Of a stretch of DNA of 64,000 nt, positions 53,465 to 64,000 are shown in pieces (position 1 is the stretch's first letter; each line of letters opens with the position of its first letter). The stretch is from Quatrionicoccus australiensis (lineage in GTDB: Bacteria > Pseudomonadota > Gammaproteobacteria > Burkholderiales > Rhodocyclaceae): positions 744,001-808,000 of the forward strand of contig NZ_JAHBAH010000001.1 of NCBI RefSeq assembly GCF_020510425.1. The letters run 5' to 3'. The notes under the pieces were generated by a model. That model was not told the origin of the DNA. It saw nothing but the letters and a program-made list of their open reading frames with translations, and did not search any database. The position numbers and the translations under genes were made by a program.

Positions 53465-54673
53465 TCAACCGCCCACGGAGGCCGTTTTTCCCGAGAACAT
53501 CCGGCGCGTCGCCAACAACAGCAAGGCAAGCAGACAGAAGACGGCCCCCACCAGGAAGGTCGTCGAAGCGCCACCGGTATCCCAGAGCAGGCCGGCCAGC
53601 ACACTGGCGAGCAGCATGGCCAGACCACTCAGCAGATTGAAGAAACCGAAGGCCGTGCCGCGCATGTCGGCCGGTGCCGTCGCCGCGACCATGGTCGCGA
53701 GCAGGCCCTGCGTCATGCCCATGTGCACGCCCCAGAGCGCCACGCCGCACAGAACCACCAGCCAGTCGCTGCTCGCCGCCAGCACGAGATCAGCGCCAAC
53801 CAGCACGAGCAGGCCATAGACCAGCAGGCGGACATGGCTCATGCGGTCCGACAGCTTGCCGAAGGGGTAGGCGGAAGCGGCGTAGATCACGTTCATTGCC
53901 ACCATGACCAGCGGCACCAGGGCGAGCGGAATGCCGCCCTGTTCGGCGCGCAGCACAAGAAAGGCCTCGCTGAAGCGAGCCAGCGTGAACACCGCGCCAA
54001 CCGCCACCACCCACCAGTAGGCCGGGCCAAGGCGACGCAGGTTTTCCCGGCGGATCGGGTTGTGGCGCTTTTCCCCGGCCGTTGCCACCGGCTCATGAAT
54101 ACCGAAGAAAAGCAGCGCCACGGCGAGCAGACCGGGAATCACCGCCACCCAGAACACCGCCCGGAAATCGTTGGCCCACAACAGCATCAGGGCCACGGCG
54201 AGCAGCGGCCCGAGAAAGGCGCCGACCGTATCGAGCGACTGGCGCAGACCAAAGGCTGCCCCACGCAGATGCGCCGGCGCGATGTCGGCGACCAGCGCAT
54301 CGCGTGGCGCGCCGCGGATGCCCTTGCCGACGCGGTCAAGCAGGCGCGCGCCGAGCACGACCCCGGCCGTCGGTGCCAATGCGAACAGCGGCTTGGTCAG
54401 CGCTCCCAGCGCATAGCCGAACAGCGCCAGCCCCTTGCGCCGGCCGAGATAGTCGCTGAGCGCACCGGAGAACACCTTGACGATCAGCGCCGTCGACTCG
54501 GCCAGGCCTTCGATCAGGCCGACCATCAGCGCACTCGCGCCGAGCGTGGTGACCATGAACAGCGGCAACAGGCTGTGGATCATCTCCGACGAGACGTCCA
54601 TCAGCAGACTGACGCCGCCAAGCACCCAGATACCGGCCGGCAGACGCCCCGCGTTCGAGACGGATGAATTCAT
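53465..54673 (-). CDS. Major facilitator superfamily transporter
   Basis: 402-residue inner-membrane protein with about 12 helices. The start at 54673 gives MNSSVSNAGRLPAGIWVLGG. The MFS loop 2-3 motif appears as GALSDYLGRRKGLALFGY (about 62-79), and RLLDRVGKGIRGAPRDALVADI (two parts) occupies the helix 4-5 area. A second-half equivalent reads GKLSDRMSHVRLLVYG. Substrate unknown. It converges with the LysR gene, with 8 bp between the two stop codons. Confidence 0.9.
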   Translation of the reverse strand: MNSSVSNAGRLPAGIWVLGGVSLLMDVSSEMIHSLLPLFMVTTLGASALMVGLIEGLAESTALIVKVFSGALSDYLGRRKGLALFGYALGALTKPLFALAPTAGVVLGARLLDRVGKGIRGAPRDALVADIAPAHLRGAAFGLRQSLDTVGAFLGPLLAVALMLLWANDFRAVFWVAVIPGLLAVALLFFGIHEPVATAGEKRHNPIRRENLRRLGPAYWWVVAVGAVFTLARFSEAFLVLRAEQGGIPLALVPLVMVAMNVIYAASAYPFGKLSDRMSHVRLLVYGLLVLVGADLVLAASSDWLVVLCGVALWGVHMGMTQGLLATMVAATAPADMRGTAFGFFNLLSGLAMLLASVLAGLLWDTGGASTTFLVGAVFCLLALLLLATRRMFSGKTASVGG

Positions 54674-54851
54674 CAAGACTCCAGATAAAAGGCCGGGCAA
54701 AAACGCCCGCCAGCAGCGGTCAACCGGTAAAAACCGGCCATTTTGCAGCCCGCCCGAATCCCCAAAAACGGCCGAACGGGAAGCGCCCCCGGACGAGCTC
54801 GGGTATAATCCTCGTTTCAGTCGACCCCGTTCGCGCCCGGAGCCTCATTCT

Positions 54852-56453
54852 ATGCAACATCGCAACGTTCTGTCGCTTGTTCGCCGCATTTTAGGCACAA
54901 GTCTTTGTGCCGCCGCGCTTGCCGCCATGGCACCGGCACACGCGGAAACGGCAACAGAAAAGGCGAGCGAAAAGGCAAGCGATGCGGGCGGCAGTTTCCG
55001 GCTGATTTCCCTGCTCATGCCCTCGCTGTTGTCCGATACGCCGCCCGAACCGTCGCTGCGCATCGAAGACAACGCGCTGGCCACCTACGAGTTGCGCAGC
55101 GCCCCGCAACTGCCCGGCACCATTGATCTGACCGCCAATCCGGACAACCTCTGGGACCGCATCCGCAACGGTTTCTCGATGATCGATCTCAATGACGATC
55201 TGACCCTCTATTACCAGCAGTGGTACCAGAACCGCCCGGACGCATTGCGCCGCATGGTCGAGCGCAGCCGTCCCTACATGCACTACATCGTGCAGGAACT
55301 CGAGGCGCGCGGCATGCCGACCGAGCTGGCGCTGCTGCCCATGGTCGAGAGTTCGTTCAACCCGATGGCCTATTCGCGCTCGAACGCGTCCGGCCTGTGG
55401 CAGTTCATCCCGGCCACCGGCAAGCGCTTCAACCTGGAACAGAACTGGTGGCAGGACCAGCGCCGCGACATCGTCGCCTCGACCGGCGCCGCGCTCGACT
55501 ACCTGCAGACCATCTACGAAATGCACGGCGACTGGCATCTCGCGCTGGCCTCGTACAACTGGGGCGAAGGCGCCGTCAAACGGGCGATCGAGAAAAACAA
55601 CGCGCGCGGCCTGCCGACCGACTACGCCAACCTCAACATGCCGAACGAAACGCGGCATTACGTCCCCAAGCTGCAGGCGCTCAAGAACATTTTCGGCAAC
55701 CCGGTATTGATGGTGCAGTTGCGCCTGCCGGAAATCCTCAACCGTCCCTACTTCGCGACCATCGACACCGGCCGCACCATGGACGTCAAGACGGCGGCCC
55801 GCCTCGCCAACATGCCGCTCGAGGAATTCATCGCCCTCAACCCGTCGCACAACCGCCCGGTGATCAAGGCCGACACGCCGCTGGTGATCCCGACCGACAA
55901 GCTGGAAACCTTCCGCAGCAATCTCGAACGCCACTCGGCACCGCTCACCGAATGGCAGGCCTACACACTCAAGCATGGCGAAAAGCTGAACCAGGTCGGC
56001 TCGCGCTTCGGCATCGCCACGCCGGAACTGCTGCGCATCAACGGCCTGCCCACCCGCGCCCGGCTCGGCGCCGGCACAACCCTGCTCGTCCCGGCCGGAC
56101 GTGGCGCCGACGACATCGGCCGCCTCGCCGCAACACCATCGCTGCCGCAGATTTTCGAGCCGGAACCGGAGAGCCGTTCAAGCAGCAAGGGCGGAAAATC
56201 AGCCAAGGGCGGCAAGAACAAGGCCGAGGGCAAGCAGGCAAGCAAGGGTGGCAAGACCGACAGCCGCCAGGCTGCCGGCAAGCGCGACAGCAAGCAGGCG
56301 AGCAGCAAGCCCGCAGGCAAGACAGCCAAGGCTGGCGGCGACAGCAAATCCGCCAGCAAGAGCGCCAAGAGCGGCAGCGACAGCAAGTCGGCCAGCAAAG
56401 GCAGCGGCAAAGCTCCCAAGGTCGCCAAATCGGGCAACGGCAAGCGCGGCTGA
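54852..56453 (+). CDS. mltD: Membrane-bound lytic transglycosylase MltD-like with LysM and basic tail
   Basis: 533-residue exported peptidoglycan lytic enzyme. The start at 54852 follows a TATAAT-like box at 54804-54809 and gives a signal peptide ending AMAPAHAE. The SLT domain (about 130-260) shows LLPMVESSFNPMAYSRSNASG (two parts) with the catalytic glutamate (about residue 166), then GLWQFIPATGK and ALASYNWGEGAV. One clear LysM (YTLKHGEKLNQVGSRFGIATPELLRING in parts) lies at about 375-420. The last roughly 95 residues are a low-complexity Ser/Lys/Gly/Ala tail (KSASK, SKSAKSG units), which should be highly basic and may bind anionic polymers. Confidence 0.88.
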   Translation: MQHRNVLSLVRRILGTSLCAAALAAMAPAHAETATEKASEKASDAGGSFRLISLLMPSLLSDTPPEPSLRIEDNALATYELRSAPQLPGTIDLTANPDNLWDRIRNGFSMIDLNDDLTLYYQQWYQNRPDALRRMVERSRPYMHYIVQELEARGMPTELALLPMVESSFNPMAYSRSNASGLWQFIPATGKRFNLEQNWWQDQRRDIVASTGAALDYLQTIYEMHGDWHLALASYNWGEGAVKRAIEKNNARGLPTDYANLNMPNETRHYVPKLQALKNIFGNPVLMVQLRLPEILNRPYFATIDTGRTMDVKTAARLANMPLEEFIALNPSHNRPVIKADTPLVIPTDKLETFRSNLERHSAPLTEWQAYTLKHGEKLNQVGSRFGIATPELLRINGLPTRARLGAGTTLLVPAGRGADDIGRLAATPSLPQIFEPEPESRSSSKGGKSAKGGKNKAEGKQASKGGKTDSRQAAGKRDSKQASSKPAGKTAKAGGDSKSASKSAKSGSDSKSASKGSGKAPKVAKSGNGKRG

Positions 56454-56535
56454 TTGACACGGGACGCTTCGGTCCGGCACTCGCTCTTGACCACCTGAAC
56501 GCAGCCCCGGATTCCTCCGGGCAAAGAGTCCCGAT

Positions 56536-58512
56536 TTATCCCGGAAAATGACAGTTGACCGTATGGCTCACTGATTGCGCACTGCTTTCCGGATAACGCT
56601 CGCGGCAGATGTCGGCAGCGCGCGGACAGCGCGGATGGAAATGGCAACCGGCCGGCGGATTGGCCGGCGACGGCGTTTCGCCGGGCAGGCGGATGATTTC
56701 CGGACGCGCTTCGAGGCGCGGCACCGGCACCGCCGACAGCAGGGCCTGCGTGTAGGGATGGCGCGGCGTGCGCAGCACCTCTTCAGCCCGCCCGCGCTCG
56801 ACGATGCGCCCGAGATACATCACCGCGACGTCGTGCGCCAGATATTCGACCACGGCAAAATTGTGCGTGATGAACAGGTAGGCTACGCCCAACTCTTCCT
56901 GCAACTGCTTCAGCAGGTTGAGAATCTGCGCCTGCACCGAGACGTCGAGCGCCGAAGTCGGCTCGTCACAGACCAGCAGCTCCGGCTGTACGGCCAGGGC
57001 GCGGGCAATCGCGATGCGCTGGCGCTGGCCGCCGGAAAATTCGTGCGGATAACGCCCGGCCGCCTCGGCCGGCAAACCGACCTGAGCGAGCAAGGCGGCC
57101 ACCGCTGCGTCACGCGCCGCCGCATCCGCCGCCAGGCCAAGCGCCGCCATGCCTTCGGCAATGATTTCACCGACCCGCAGACGCGGATTCAGCGAGGCGA
57201 AAGGATCCTGGAAGACCATCTGCAGATGCCGGCGTGCCGCGCGCAGACGCTGGCCGGCCAGGCCGACCAGTTCCGCCCCGCCGACGCGGACGCTGCCGGC
57301 GGTCGGTTTGATCAATTGCAGCAGCGCCTTGCCGACCGTCGTCTTGCCGCAGCCCGACTCGCCGACCAGAGCCAGCGTACGGCCCGGCGAAATGGCCAAT
57401 GAAACGCCGTCGACCGCCCGGACGTGACCGACCGTACGCTGCAGGAAGCCGCGCCGGATCGGGAAATGCACCTGCAGACGGTCGACCTGCAAAAATGCGG
57501 CATTTTGCGCGTCGACCGCTGGCCGGCTAACAACAGTTTGCGTCGCCGCCCGTTCGCCCGACCAGTGACAGCGCACGGCATGCCCGGGCGTCGCTTCGCG
57601 CCAGGGCGGCGAGACTTCGCGACAGACCGGCATCGCCTCGGCGCAGCGCGCCGCAAAGCGGCAGCCGGCCGGCATCGCGGCCAGCGCCGGAACCTGGCCG
57701 GGAATCGTGGTCAGTTGCGTGCCGCGCCGCGCCACTTCGGGCAAGGCGGCGAACAGCGCCTGCGTGTAGGGGTGCTGCGGCCGGCTGAAGAAATCCTCGC
57801 GCGTCGCCACCTCGACCAACTCGCCGGCGTACATCACGCCGATGCGCTGCGCCATGCGCGCGACGACGCCGAGGTCGTGCGTGATCAGCAGCATGCCCAT
57901 GCCGCGCTCGGCCTGGATTTTCGCCAGCAGATCGAGAATCTGCGCCTGCACGGTGACGTCGAGCGCCGTGGTCGGCTCGTCGGCGATCAGCAGTTCCGGC
58001 TCGCCGGCCAGCGCGATGGCGATCATCACACGCTGCTTCATGCCGCCCGAGAGCTGGAAGGGATATTCGCCGAGACGCCGCTCGGGATCGGCAATGCCGA
58101 CCTGGCGCAGCAGTTCGAGCATGCGCGCCGTGGCGGGTGCGCCGCGCAGGTCAAGGTGGCGTTCGAGCACTTCGCCGATCTGGCGGCCGACGGTGAGCAC
58201 CGGATTCAGGCTGGTCGCCGGTTCCTGGAAGATCATCGCCATCTTGCGTCCGCGCAGGCGGCGCATTTCGGCCTCGGGCAGCGCGAGCAATTCTTCGTCA
58301 TCGAGCCGGATCGCGCCGCCAAGCAGGCGTCCGGCCGCCGGCAGCAGGCGCATGATGCCCTGCGCGGTGGCCGACTTGCCGCAGCCCGACTCGCCGAGCA
58401 GCGCAAAAGTCTCGCCGCGGGAAATGGCAAAGGAAATGCCGTCGACCGCTGGCAGCGTGGTCTTGCCGGCGGTGAAGCCGAGGCGGAGATTTTCTACCTG
58501 CAACAAACTCAT
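56536..58512 (-). CDS. Fused two-domain peptide ABC transporter ATPase (YejF-like)
   Basis: 658-residue protein with two ABC ATPase domains. The first (about 1-290) has [23 protein letters not shown] and [12 protein letters not shown], and ends with the oligopeptide-type Cys-rich region ([19 protein letters not shown]). The second (about 325-655) has [23 protein letters not shown] and CDEPTSALD, and a like ending ([19 protein letters not shown]). It energises uptake of peptides or peptide-like compounds (Yej/Dpp/Opp type) with the two permeases upstream. The start overlaps the permease stop. Confidence 0.92.
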   Translation of the reverse strand: MSLLQVENLRLGFTAGKTTLPAVDGISFAISRGETFALLGESGCGKSATAQGIMRLLPAAGRLLGGAIRLDDEELLALPEAEMRRLRGRKMAMIFQEPATSLNPVLTVGRQIGEVLERHLDLRGAPATARMLELLRQVGIADPERRLGEYPFQLSGGMKQRVMIAIALAGEPELLIADEPTTALDVTVQAQILDLLAKIQAERGMGMLLITHDLGVVARMAQRIGVMYAGELVEVATREDFFSRPQHPYTQALFAALPEVARRGTQLTTIPGQVPALAAMPAGCRFAARCAEAMPVCREVSPPWREATPGHAVRCHWSGERAATQTVVSRPAVDAQNAAFLQVDRLQVHFPIRRGFLQRTVGHVRAVDGVSLAISPGRTLALVGESGCGKTTVGKALLQLIKPTAGSVRVGGAELVGLAGQRLRAARRHLQMVFQDPFASLNPRLRVGEIIAEGMAALGLAADAAARDAAVAALLAQVGLPAEAAGRYPHEFSGGQRQRIAIARALAVQPELLVCDEPTSALDVSVQAQILNLLKQLQEELGVAYLFITHNFAVVEYLAHDVAVMYLGRIVERGRAEEVLRTPRHPYTQALLSAVPVPRLEARPEIIRLPGETPSPANPPAGCHFHPRCPRAADICRERYPESSAQSVSHTVNCHFPG

Positions 58513-59912
58513 GCCGCCCTCGGATCAAATGCGTCGCGCACGGCGTCGGCGAACAGGTTGGCGGCGAGCACAAGGATGAACATCGCCGTGAAGGCGGCCG
58601 CCAGCGACCACCAGACGACCGGCTCGCGGCCGAGTTCGAGGCGGGCGTTGTTGATCATCGTGCCGAAGCTGGTCATGCTCGGATCGACGCCGATGCCGAC
58701 GTAGGACAGCACGGCCTCGGCCAGGACCAGGCCGGAGAAGTCCATGACCAGCGAGATGATCACGATATGCATCAGGTTGGGCAGGATGTGGCGGACGATG
58801 ATGCGCCAGTTCGACACGCCGAAGGCCTGCGCCGCCTGGATGTATTCCAGCTCGCGCAGCTTCAGCGTCTCGCCGCGCAGCAACCGGCACAGGCCGGTCC
58901 AGCTGGTGATGCCGAGAATGAAGCAAAGCGCCAGCAGGCGCAGGTCGGCGCGCTCGGCGGCGGTCGAAAACCATTGCGGATGCGTGTCGATGACCACCTG
59001 CATCATCAGCACCGAAGCGGCGATCAGCAGCACGCCGGGAATCGAGTTGAGCACGGTATAGACGTACTGGATCAGGTCATCGATCCAGCCGCGGAAATAA
59101 CCGGCGACGATGCCGAGCAGCACCGCCATCGGCAGCATGACCAGCGTCGTGACCAGGCCGATGATCAGGCCGGTGCGCACGCTCTTGAGGATTTGATAGA
59201 GCACGTCCTGACCGACCTTGTCGGTGCCGAAGACGTGGTACTGGCCGGCCAGCCAGAATAGCGGCAGCGCCGCGAGCAGGATCAGGCCGAACGTCGCCAG
59301 CACCGCATCCCAGGCCAGCGCCGTTTCGCCGCGCCAGATTTTGCGCCAGCCGGAGGCGTCGACCGCTGCGCCATCACCGACCCTGGCCGCGACGCCACCG
59401 GCCAGCACCAGCCAGAGCAGCAGCGCCAGCACGCCGGCGCGCAGGGCGGTGAAACCGGCATCGGCCGCCACGTCGTTTTCGTTCGCGCCGAGGTGTGCAC
59501 CGCCAAACTTCAGGCGCGGATAATCGCGCACGCTGCCCTGCCCCGGCACATCGACGCTTTCCTTGGCGTAGAGCCGGGTTGCAAACGGCGCCGAGTAGGT
59601 CTTTTCATTGCGCGTGCGCAGCGGCGTCGCCAGCGCATCGAGCAGCGAGCGCACCTCGATGCCGTAGCGCACCGGCTCGCCGGGCTTGCCATCGAGTTGA
59701 ACGCGGTAATGCAGGGAATCGAGCAGACCGATGCCGATGAAAACCAGCAGCACCGTCGCCGCCGCCATGCCGACCCGGTTGGCGCCAACCCGTCGCCAGG
59801 CGGCGAGCAGGGGCGGACTGCGCGCAATCAGCACGCCGAACCCGATCCCGGCTGCGACCAGCAGCCAGACCAGCACATCCGACCAGAGCACGACGACCTG
59901 GAAGCCCATCAT
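58509..59912 (-). CDS. Peptide ABC transporter permease (YejE/DppC-like), enlarged N-terminus
   Basis: 467-residue permease, longer than the usual 300-350 residues of this family. Extra residues form an N-terminal region with several hydrophobic segments (about 8-30, 45-65, 160-180) and an extracytoplasmic stretch (RYGIEVRSLLDALATPLRTR) before the standard permease. The standard part shows FGTDKVGQDVLYQIL (about 237-251), the coupling loop EYIQAAQAFGVSNWRIIVRHILPN (two parts, about 350-373) and the terminal [13 protein letters not shown] typical of YejE/DppC. Start and stop overlap its neighbours by 4 nt each. Confidence 0.9.
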   Translation of the reverse strand: MMGFQVVVLWSDVLVWLLVAAGIGFGVLIARSPPLLAAWRRVGANRVGMAAATVLLVFIGIGLLDSLHYRVQLDGKPGEPVRYGIEVRSLLDALATPLRTRNEKTYSAPFATRLYAKESVDVPGQGSVRDYPRLKFGGAHLGANENDVAADAGFTALRAGVLALLLWLVLAGGVAARVGDGAAVDASGWRKIWRGETALAWDAVLATFGLILLAALPLFWLAGQYHVFGTDKVGQDVLYQILKSVRTGLIIGLVTTLVMLPMAVLLGIVAGYFRGWIDDLIQYVYTVLNSIPGVLLIAASVLMMQVVIDTHPQWFSTAAERADLRLLALCFILGITSWTGLCRLLRGETLKLRELEYIQAAQAFGVSNWRIIVRHILPNLMHIVIISLVMDFSGLVLAEAVLSYVGIGVDPSMTSFGTMINNARLELGREPVVWWSLAAAFTAMFILVLAANLFADAVRDAFDPRAA

Positions 59913-60886
59913 TCGAAGCGTATCCGCGGGTCGACCAGGGTGTAGGAAATGTCGGTCAGGATCAGGCCGACGATGTAGAGCAGCGAACCGATGAAGACCA
60001 TCGAGCGCACCACGGCAAAGTCCTGCGCATTGATCGCATCGATCGTGTAGCTGCCCAGGCCGGGAATGCCGAAGAAGGATTCGGTCAGCAGCGAGCCCAT
60101 GAACAACAGCGGAATGACCACGACGACACCGGTCAGGATCGGGATCAGCGCATTGCGCAGGATGTGGCGGAAGAAGACCAGCGTTTCCGGCAGGCCCTTG
60201 GCGCGGGCGGTGCGCACGTAATCCTTGCTGACTTCCTCAAGAAAGATGGTGCGATACCAGCGCGTGGATGAGCCGATGCCGGACACGATGCCGATCAGCA
60301 CCGGCAGCACGAGGAAACGCCAGGCATCCAGACCGTCGCCGAAACCCGAGATCGGCACCAGGCGCCAGACCTTGCTGATCAGGTACTGCCCGCCGATGAT
60401 GTAGAACAACCCGGACACCGACATCGCCGCGACGCAGAGCACGACGCCCCAGAAATCGAAGGCAGTGGCACGAAAGAAGGCCAGTGTCAGCGCAAAGCTG
60501 ACCGTGACGAACAGCCCGAGAATGAAGGTGGGCAGCGCAATAGCCAGCGACGGCAGCATGCGGTTGCCGATTTCGCGCGCAATGTCGCGGCCATCCTCGG
60601 CACGCCCGAAGTCGCCGACGAACATGCGCGCCGACTTCTCGAAAAAGATCGTTTCCGTAACGGTCGACCGCCCGGAAACGGCCGAATTGAACAGCAGCGG
60701 CTTGTCGTAACCACGCTCCGCCTTCCATTTCTGGATCGCCTCGGGCGTGACCCGCTTGACGCCCAGTTGCATGCGCGCCATGTCATCCGGCGTATTGACG
60801 ACGAAAAACAGCGCGAAAGTGATGAGATTGACGCCGACCAGAATCGGGACGGCGTACAGCAGGCGGCGGAAGATGTAGGCAAGCAC
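59909..60886 (-). CDS. Peptide ABC transporter permease (YejB/DppB-like)
   Basis: 325-residue permease. A GTG start at 60886 gives the standard YejB-type beginning LAYIFRRLLYAVPILVGVNLITF; the frame continues to 60964 without family similarity. RMQLGVKRVTPEAIQKWKAERGYDKPL (split) is the usual loop after helix 1. The coupling loop reads DYVRTARAKGLPETLVFFRHILRN (two parts, near 225-250). No substrate-binding protein gene lies upstream; tRNA-Ser is there instead, so binding proteins must be encoded elsewhere. Confidence 0.91.
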   Translation of the reverse strand: MLAYIFRRLLYAVPILVGVNLITFALFFVVNTPDDMARMQLGVKRVTPEAIQKWKAERGYDKPLLFNSAVSGRSTVTETIFFEKSARMFVGDFGRAEDGRDIAREIGNRMLPSLAIALPTFILGLFVTVSFALTLAFFRATAFDFWGVVLCVAAMSVSGLFYIIGGQYLISKVWRLVPISGFGDGLDAWRFLVLPVLIGIVSGIGSSTRWYRTIFLEEVSKDYVRTARAKGLPETLVFFRHILRNALIPILTGVVVVIPLLFMGSLLTESFFGIPGLGSYTIDAINAQDFAVVRSMVFIGSLLYIVGLILTDISYTLVDPRIRFE

Positions 60887-61083
60887 AGGCGGATTATGCC
60901 AAGACCCGGCGCGGGATGGACAGCGGTGCGGAAAAAACGACGAAATGCGCGGCGAATCGCACACCGGGCGCGATGGCAGATTTGTAAATGGCCTTACAAA
61001 TTCCCGCTACCCGCGACTTGCAAGCTGTGAGATATTCCGCCTCGCCAAAGGCGGGGGAGAATTCCCAAGCCCGCAGGCAAGCC

Positions 61084-61140
61084 TGAAAAAAGAAACCCTG
61101 TTGTTCGCAAGTCATTGATAGACAAGGAAAAACAGGGCTT
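61084..61140 (-). terminator. Probable terminator of tRNA-Ser
   Basis: 7-bp stem (61096-61102 with 61131-61137) with a long loop of about 28 nt, followed on the minus strand by TTTCTTTTTTC. Confidence 0.5.
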
Positions 61141-61148
61141 GTTTGGTG

Positions 61149-61237
<89 letters not shown>

Positions 61238-61268
61238 GCAGCGGCCGGCATAATAGCACAAAGAATTG

Positions 61269-62690
61269 ATGCACTGGATTAAAACTCTTGCTGTCGTAAC
61301 ACTGATTTTTTGCCTGGGCGCCTGTGAGTGGCTCGGCGGCCCCTTGCCGTTTCCGACGCCGGCGCAGCACGACCTGATCGTCCTGACCCGTCCCGGCCCG
61401 CTGACTTATTCAAATGACGACAACGGCAATACCCTCGGCCTGGAGCACGACCTGATCGAGGCCTTTGCGCAGGACCTCGGTGTCGGTGTCGATTATGTCG
61501 TCGCCGGCCCGGATGAGTTCAATGCAGAACTGGGCCGTGGCCGCTATCACCTGGCAACCGCTTGGCTGTCGCCGGATGACAATCCGCAACTCCAGGCCAC
61601 TCCGCCGATCTGGCTGAGTGCTGACGTGCTGGCACAAAACGATGCTTCGCTGCCGTTGACCGATAAGGCGCAACTCGCCGGCAAGACCGTGCACGCCATG
61701 GCCGGTTCGCGCCAGGCGGCGACGCTGCATCGTCTGACCGGAGAAATCACCGACCTCAAGGTGGTTGAAGTCAGCGAGGGCGACATCCTCGATCTGCTTG
61801 AGGCGCTTGGCAACGGCAAGGTGGACTACGTGGTGATGGATGCCAACCTGGAAGACCTCGCCACCCAGTTCGTGCCAACCCTGAACACCACGCTCGAACT
61901 GAGCGAGGAAAAGCCCATCGTCTGGCTGCTCGGCAGCCGCCCCAATGCCGAACTGGCAGCCCGCGCCAAGGCTTTCATCGAGCGCATCCAGCTCGACGGC
62001 ACGCTGGCCCGCCTCGAAGACCGCTATTTCGGCCATGTCCGCCGCCTTGAGCAAGCCGACATCGTCAAGTTCATGGGCGAGATCGAAGCCACCCTGCCCC
62101 GCCTGCGCAAGCATTTCCAGGCTGCGGAAGCGGTCACCGGCATCGACTGGCGGCTGATTGCCTCGATCGCCTACCACGAGTCGCACTGGGACCCGAACGC
62201 GACCAGCTACACCAATGTGCGCGGCATCATGATGCTGACCGAGGAAACGGCTGACCGCATGGGCGTCAGCAACCGGCTCGACCCGCAGGAAAGCATCCTG
62301 GCCGGGGCGCGTTACCTGAACATCCTGCGGGAACAGGTTGGCGAAAACATCCAGGAACCGGACCGCACCTGGCTGGCGCTCGCTGCCTACAACATCGGCC
62401 CCGGCCACTTCAATGCGGCGCGCCGCCTGGCCAAGGTGCTCGGCAGCGAAGACAACAACTGGTTCGAGATGAAGCGCATCTTGCCCCTGCTTGCCCAGTC
62501 CAAGTACTACCAGCGCATCAAGTCGAGCCGGGCGCGCGGCGGCGAAGCGGTCATTCTGGTCGAGAACATCCGCAGCTATTACGACATCCTGCAGCGCAAC
62601 GAGCGCCCCTACCTGTCGCTGGCCGACAAGATCGAAGGCATGGCCGGCCGACTGGGCAGCAGCCCCGGCCTGAAACTGAAGCACCCATGA
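61269..62690 (+). CDS. mltF: Membrane-bound lytic murein transglycosylase F
   Basis: 473-residue outer-membrane-anchored transglycosylase. The ATG at 61269 gives [19 protein letters not shown] with a lipobox Cys at residue 19. An N-terminal periplasmic-binding-protein-like domain (about 35-265, [29 protein letters not shown]) is the regulatory module of MltF. The C-terminal SLT domain shows [23 protein letters not shown] (two parts) with the catalytic Glu at about residue 304, [14 protein letters not shown] and [15 protein letters not shown]. Domain order and length match the family. Confidence 0.94.
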   Translation: MHWIKTLAVVTLIFCLGACEWLGGPLPFPTPAQHDLIVLTRPGPLTYSNDDNGNTLGLEHDLIEAFAQDLGVGVDYVVAGPDEFNAELGRGRYHLATAWLSPDDNPQLQATPPIWLSADVLAQNDASLPLTDKAQLAGKTVHAMAGSRQAATLHRLTGEITDLKVVEVSEGDILDLLEALGNGKVDYVVMDANLEDLATQFVPTLNTTLELSEEKPIVWLLGSRPNAELAARAKAFIERIQLDGTLARLEDRYFGHVRRLEQADIVKFMGEIEATLPRLRKHFQAAEAVTGIDWRLIASIAYHESHWDPNATSYTNVRGIMMLTEETADRMGVSNRLDPQESILAGARYLNILREQVGENIQEPDRTWLALAAYNIGPGHFNAARRLAKVLGSEDNNWFEMKRILPLLAQSKYYQRIKSSRARGGEAVILVENIRSYYDILQRNERPYLSLADKIEGMAGRLGSSPGLKLKHP

Positions 62691-62692
62691 AA

Positions 62693-62718
62693 AATCCCCG
62701 CCGCAGCGGGGATTTTTT
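62693..62718. terminator. Bidirectional terminator between mltF and serS
   Basis: 8-bp stem (62693-62700 with 62707-62714), 6-nt loop. T-tracts follow on both strands (TTTTTTCG on plus, TTTTTC on minus), so it can end both converging genes. Confidence 0.85.
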
Positions 62719-62738
62719 CGTCAGGCAAACCGAGTGGC

Positions 62739-64000
<1,262 letters not shown>

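Noticed and set aside
53393..54667. 424-residue plus-strand frame
   Set aside because: It is antisense to the MFS transporter; its His/Gln/Arg-rich composition is typical of a shadow frame.
56200..56453. Tandem DNA repeat or CRISPR-like array
   Set aside because: The periodicity is that of Ser/Lys/Ala codons in the transglycosylase tail; there are no regular repeat-spacer units.

Overview
The window is GC-rich chromosomal DNA, about 60-65 % G+C by eye, apart from one clearly AT-rich patch at about 30.3-30.86 kb. Gene content suggests a betaproteobacterium, most likely a Rhodocyclales member (Dechloromonas/Azonexus-like): many c-type cytochromes, a phasin, a MdtABC-type efflux operon with its own outer-membrane factor, a subclass-I ferredoxin-NADP reductase and beta-type housekeeping genes. 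This placement is inference from gene content; no 16S gene is present. I see no insertion sequence, prophage, CRISPR array or rRNA.

Layout. 0-1.7 kb: exbB-exbD-exbD, the energy module of a TonB system. 1.9-11.4 kb: tripartite RND efflux operon (adaptor, two permeases, outer-membrane factor) plus a small unknown gene. 11.4-12.6 kb: two small secreted proteins on the minus strand. 12.9-17.3 kb: exported molybdenum hydroxylase (iron-sulfur subunit, Mo subunit) with XdhC and MocA-like cofactor maturation proteins. 17.5-23.3 kb: rhodanese-like protein lacking its cysteine, a glycosyltransferase, the protease Prc and an exported metallo-beta-lactamase-fold protein.

23.4-43.7 kb is the most unusual part: an island of mostly exported redox proteins. 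A minus-strand run encodes a PSCyt2/PSD1 (DUF1549/DUF1553) protein, a DUF1501 protein, two class II-type cytochromes, a diheme cytochrome, a peroxiredoxin and an NTF2-like protein. Across an AT-rich control region, a plus-strand run encodes a large TonB-dependent receptor, an arylsulfatase and an eight-heme cytochrome with HEAT- and TPR-like repeats. A second minus-strand run encodes an SMP-30 family protein, a dienelactone hydrolase, cytochrome b561, a second cytochrome c', a PepSY membrane protein and a small secreted protein. Together they look like an uptake, periplasmic hydrolysis/oxidation and electron-transfer pathway for an unknown, possibly sulfated or organic substrate. Just beyond it lies a sulfate ABC transporter (sbp-cysT-cysW, without cysA).

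47-64 kb: phasin, a degenerate EAL-domain protein, tRNA-Val, gltX, a tandemly duplicated tRNA Ala-Glu-Asp cassette with a near-consensus promoter, fpr with a divergent LysR regulator, an MFS transporter, an MltD-like transglycosylase, a Yej/Opp-type peptide ABC transporter lacking its binding protein, tRNA-Ser, mltF and serS (cut by the window end). Terminator-like hairpins with T-tracts separate many of these units.
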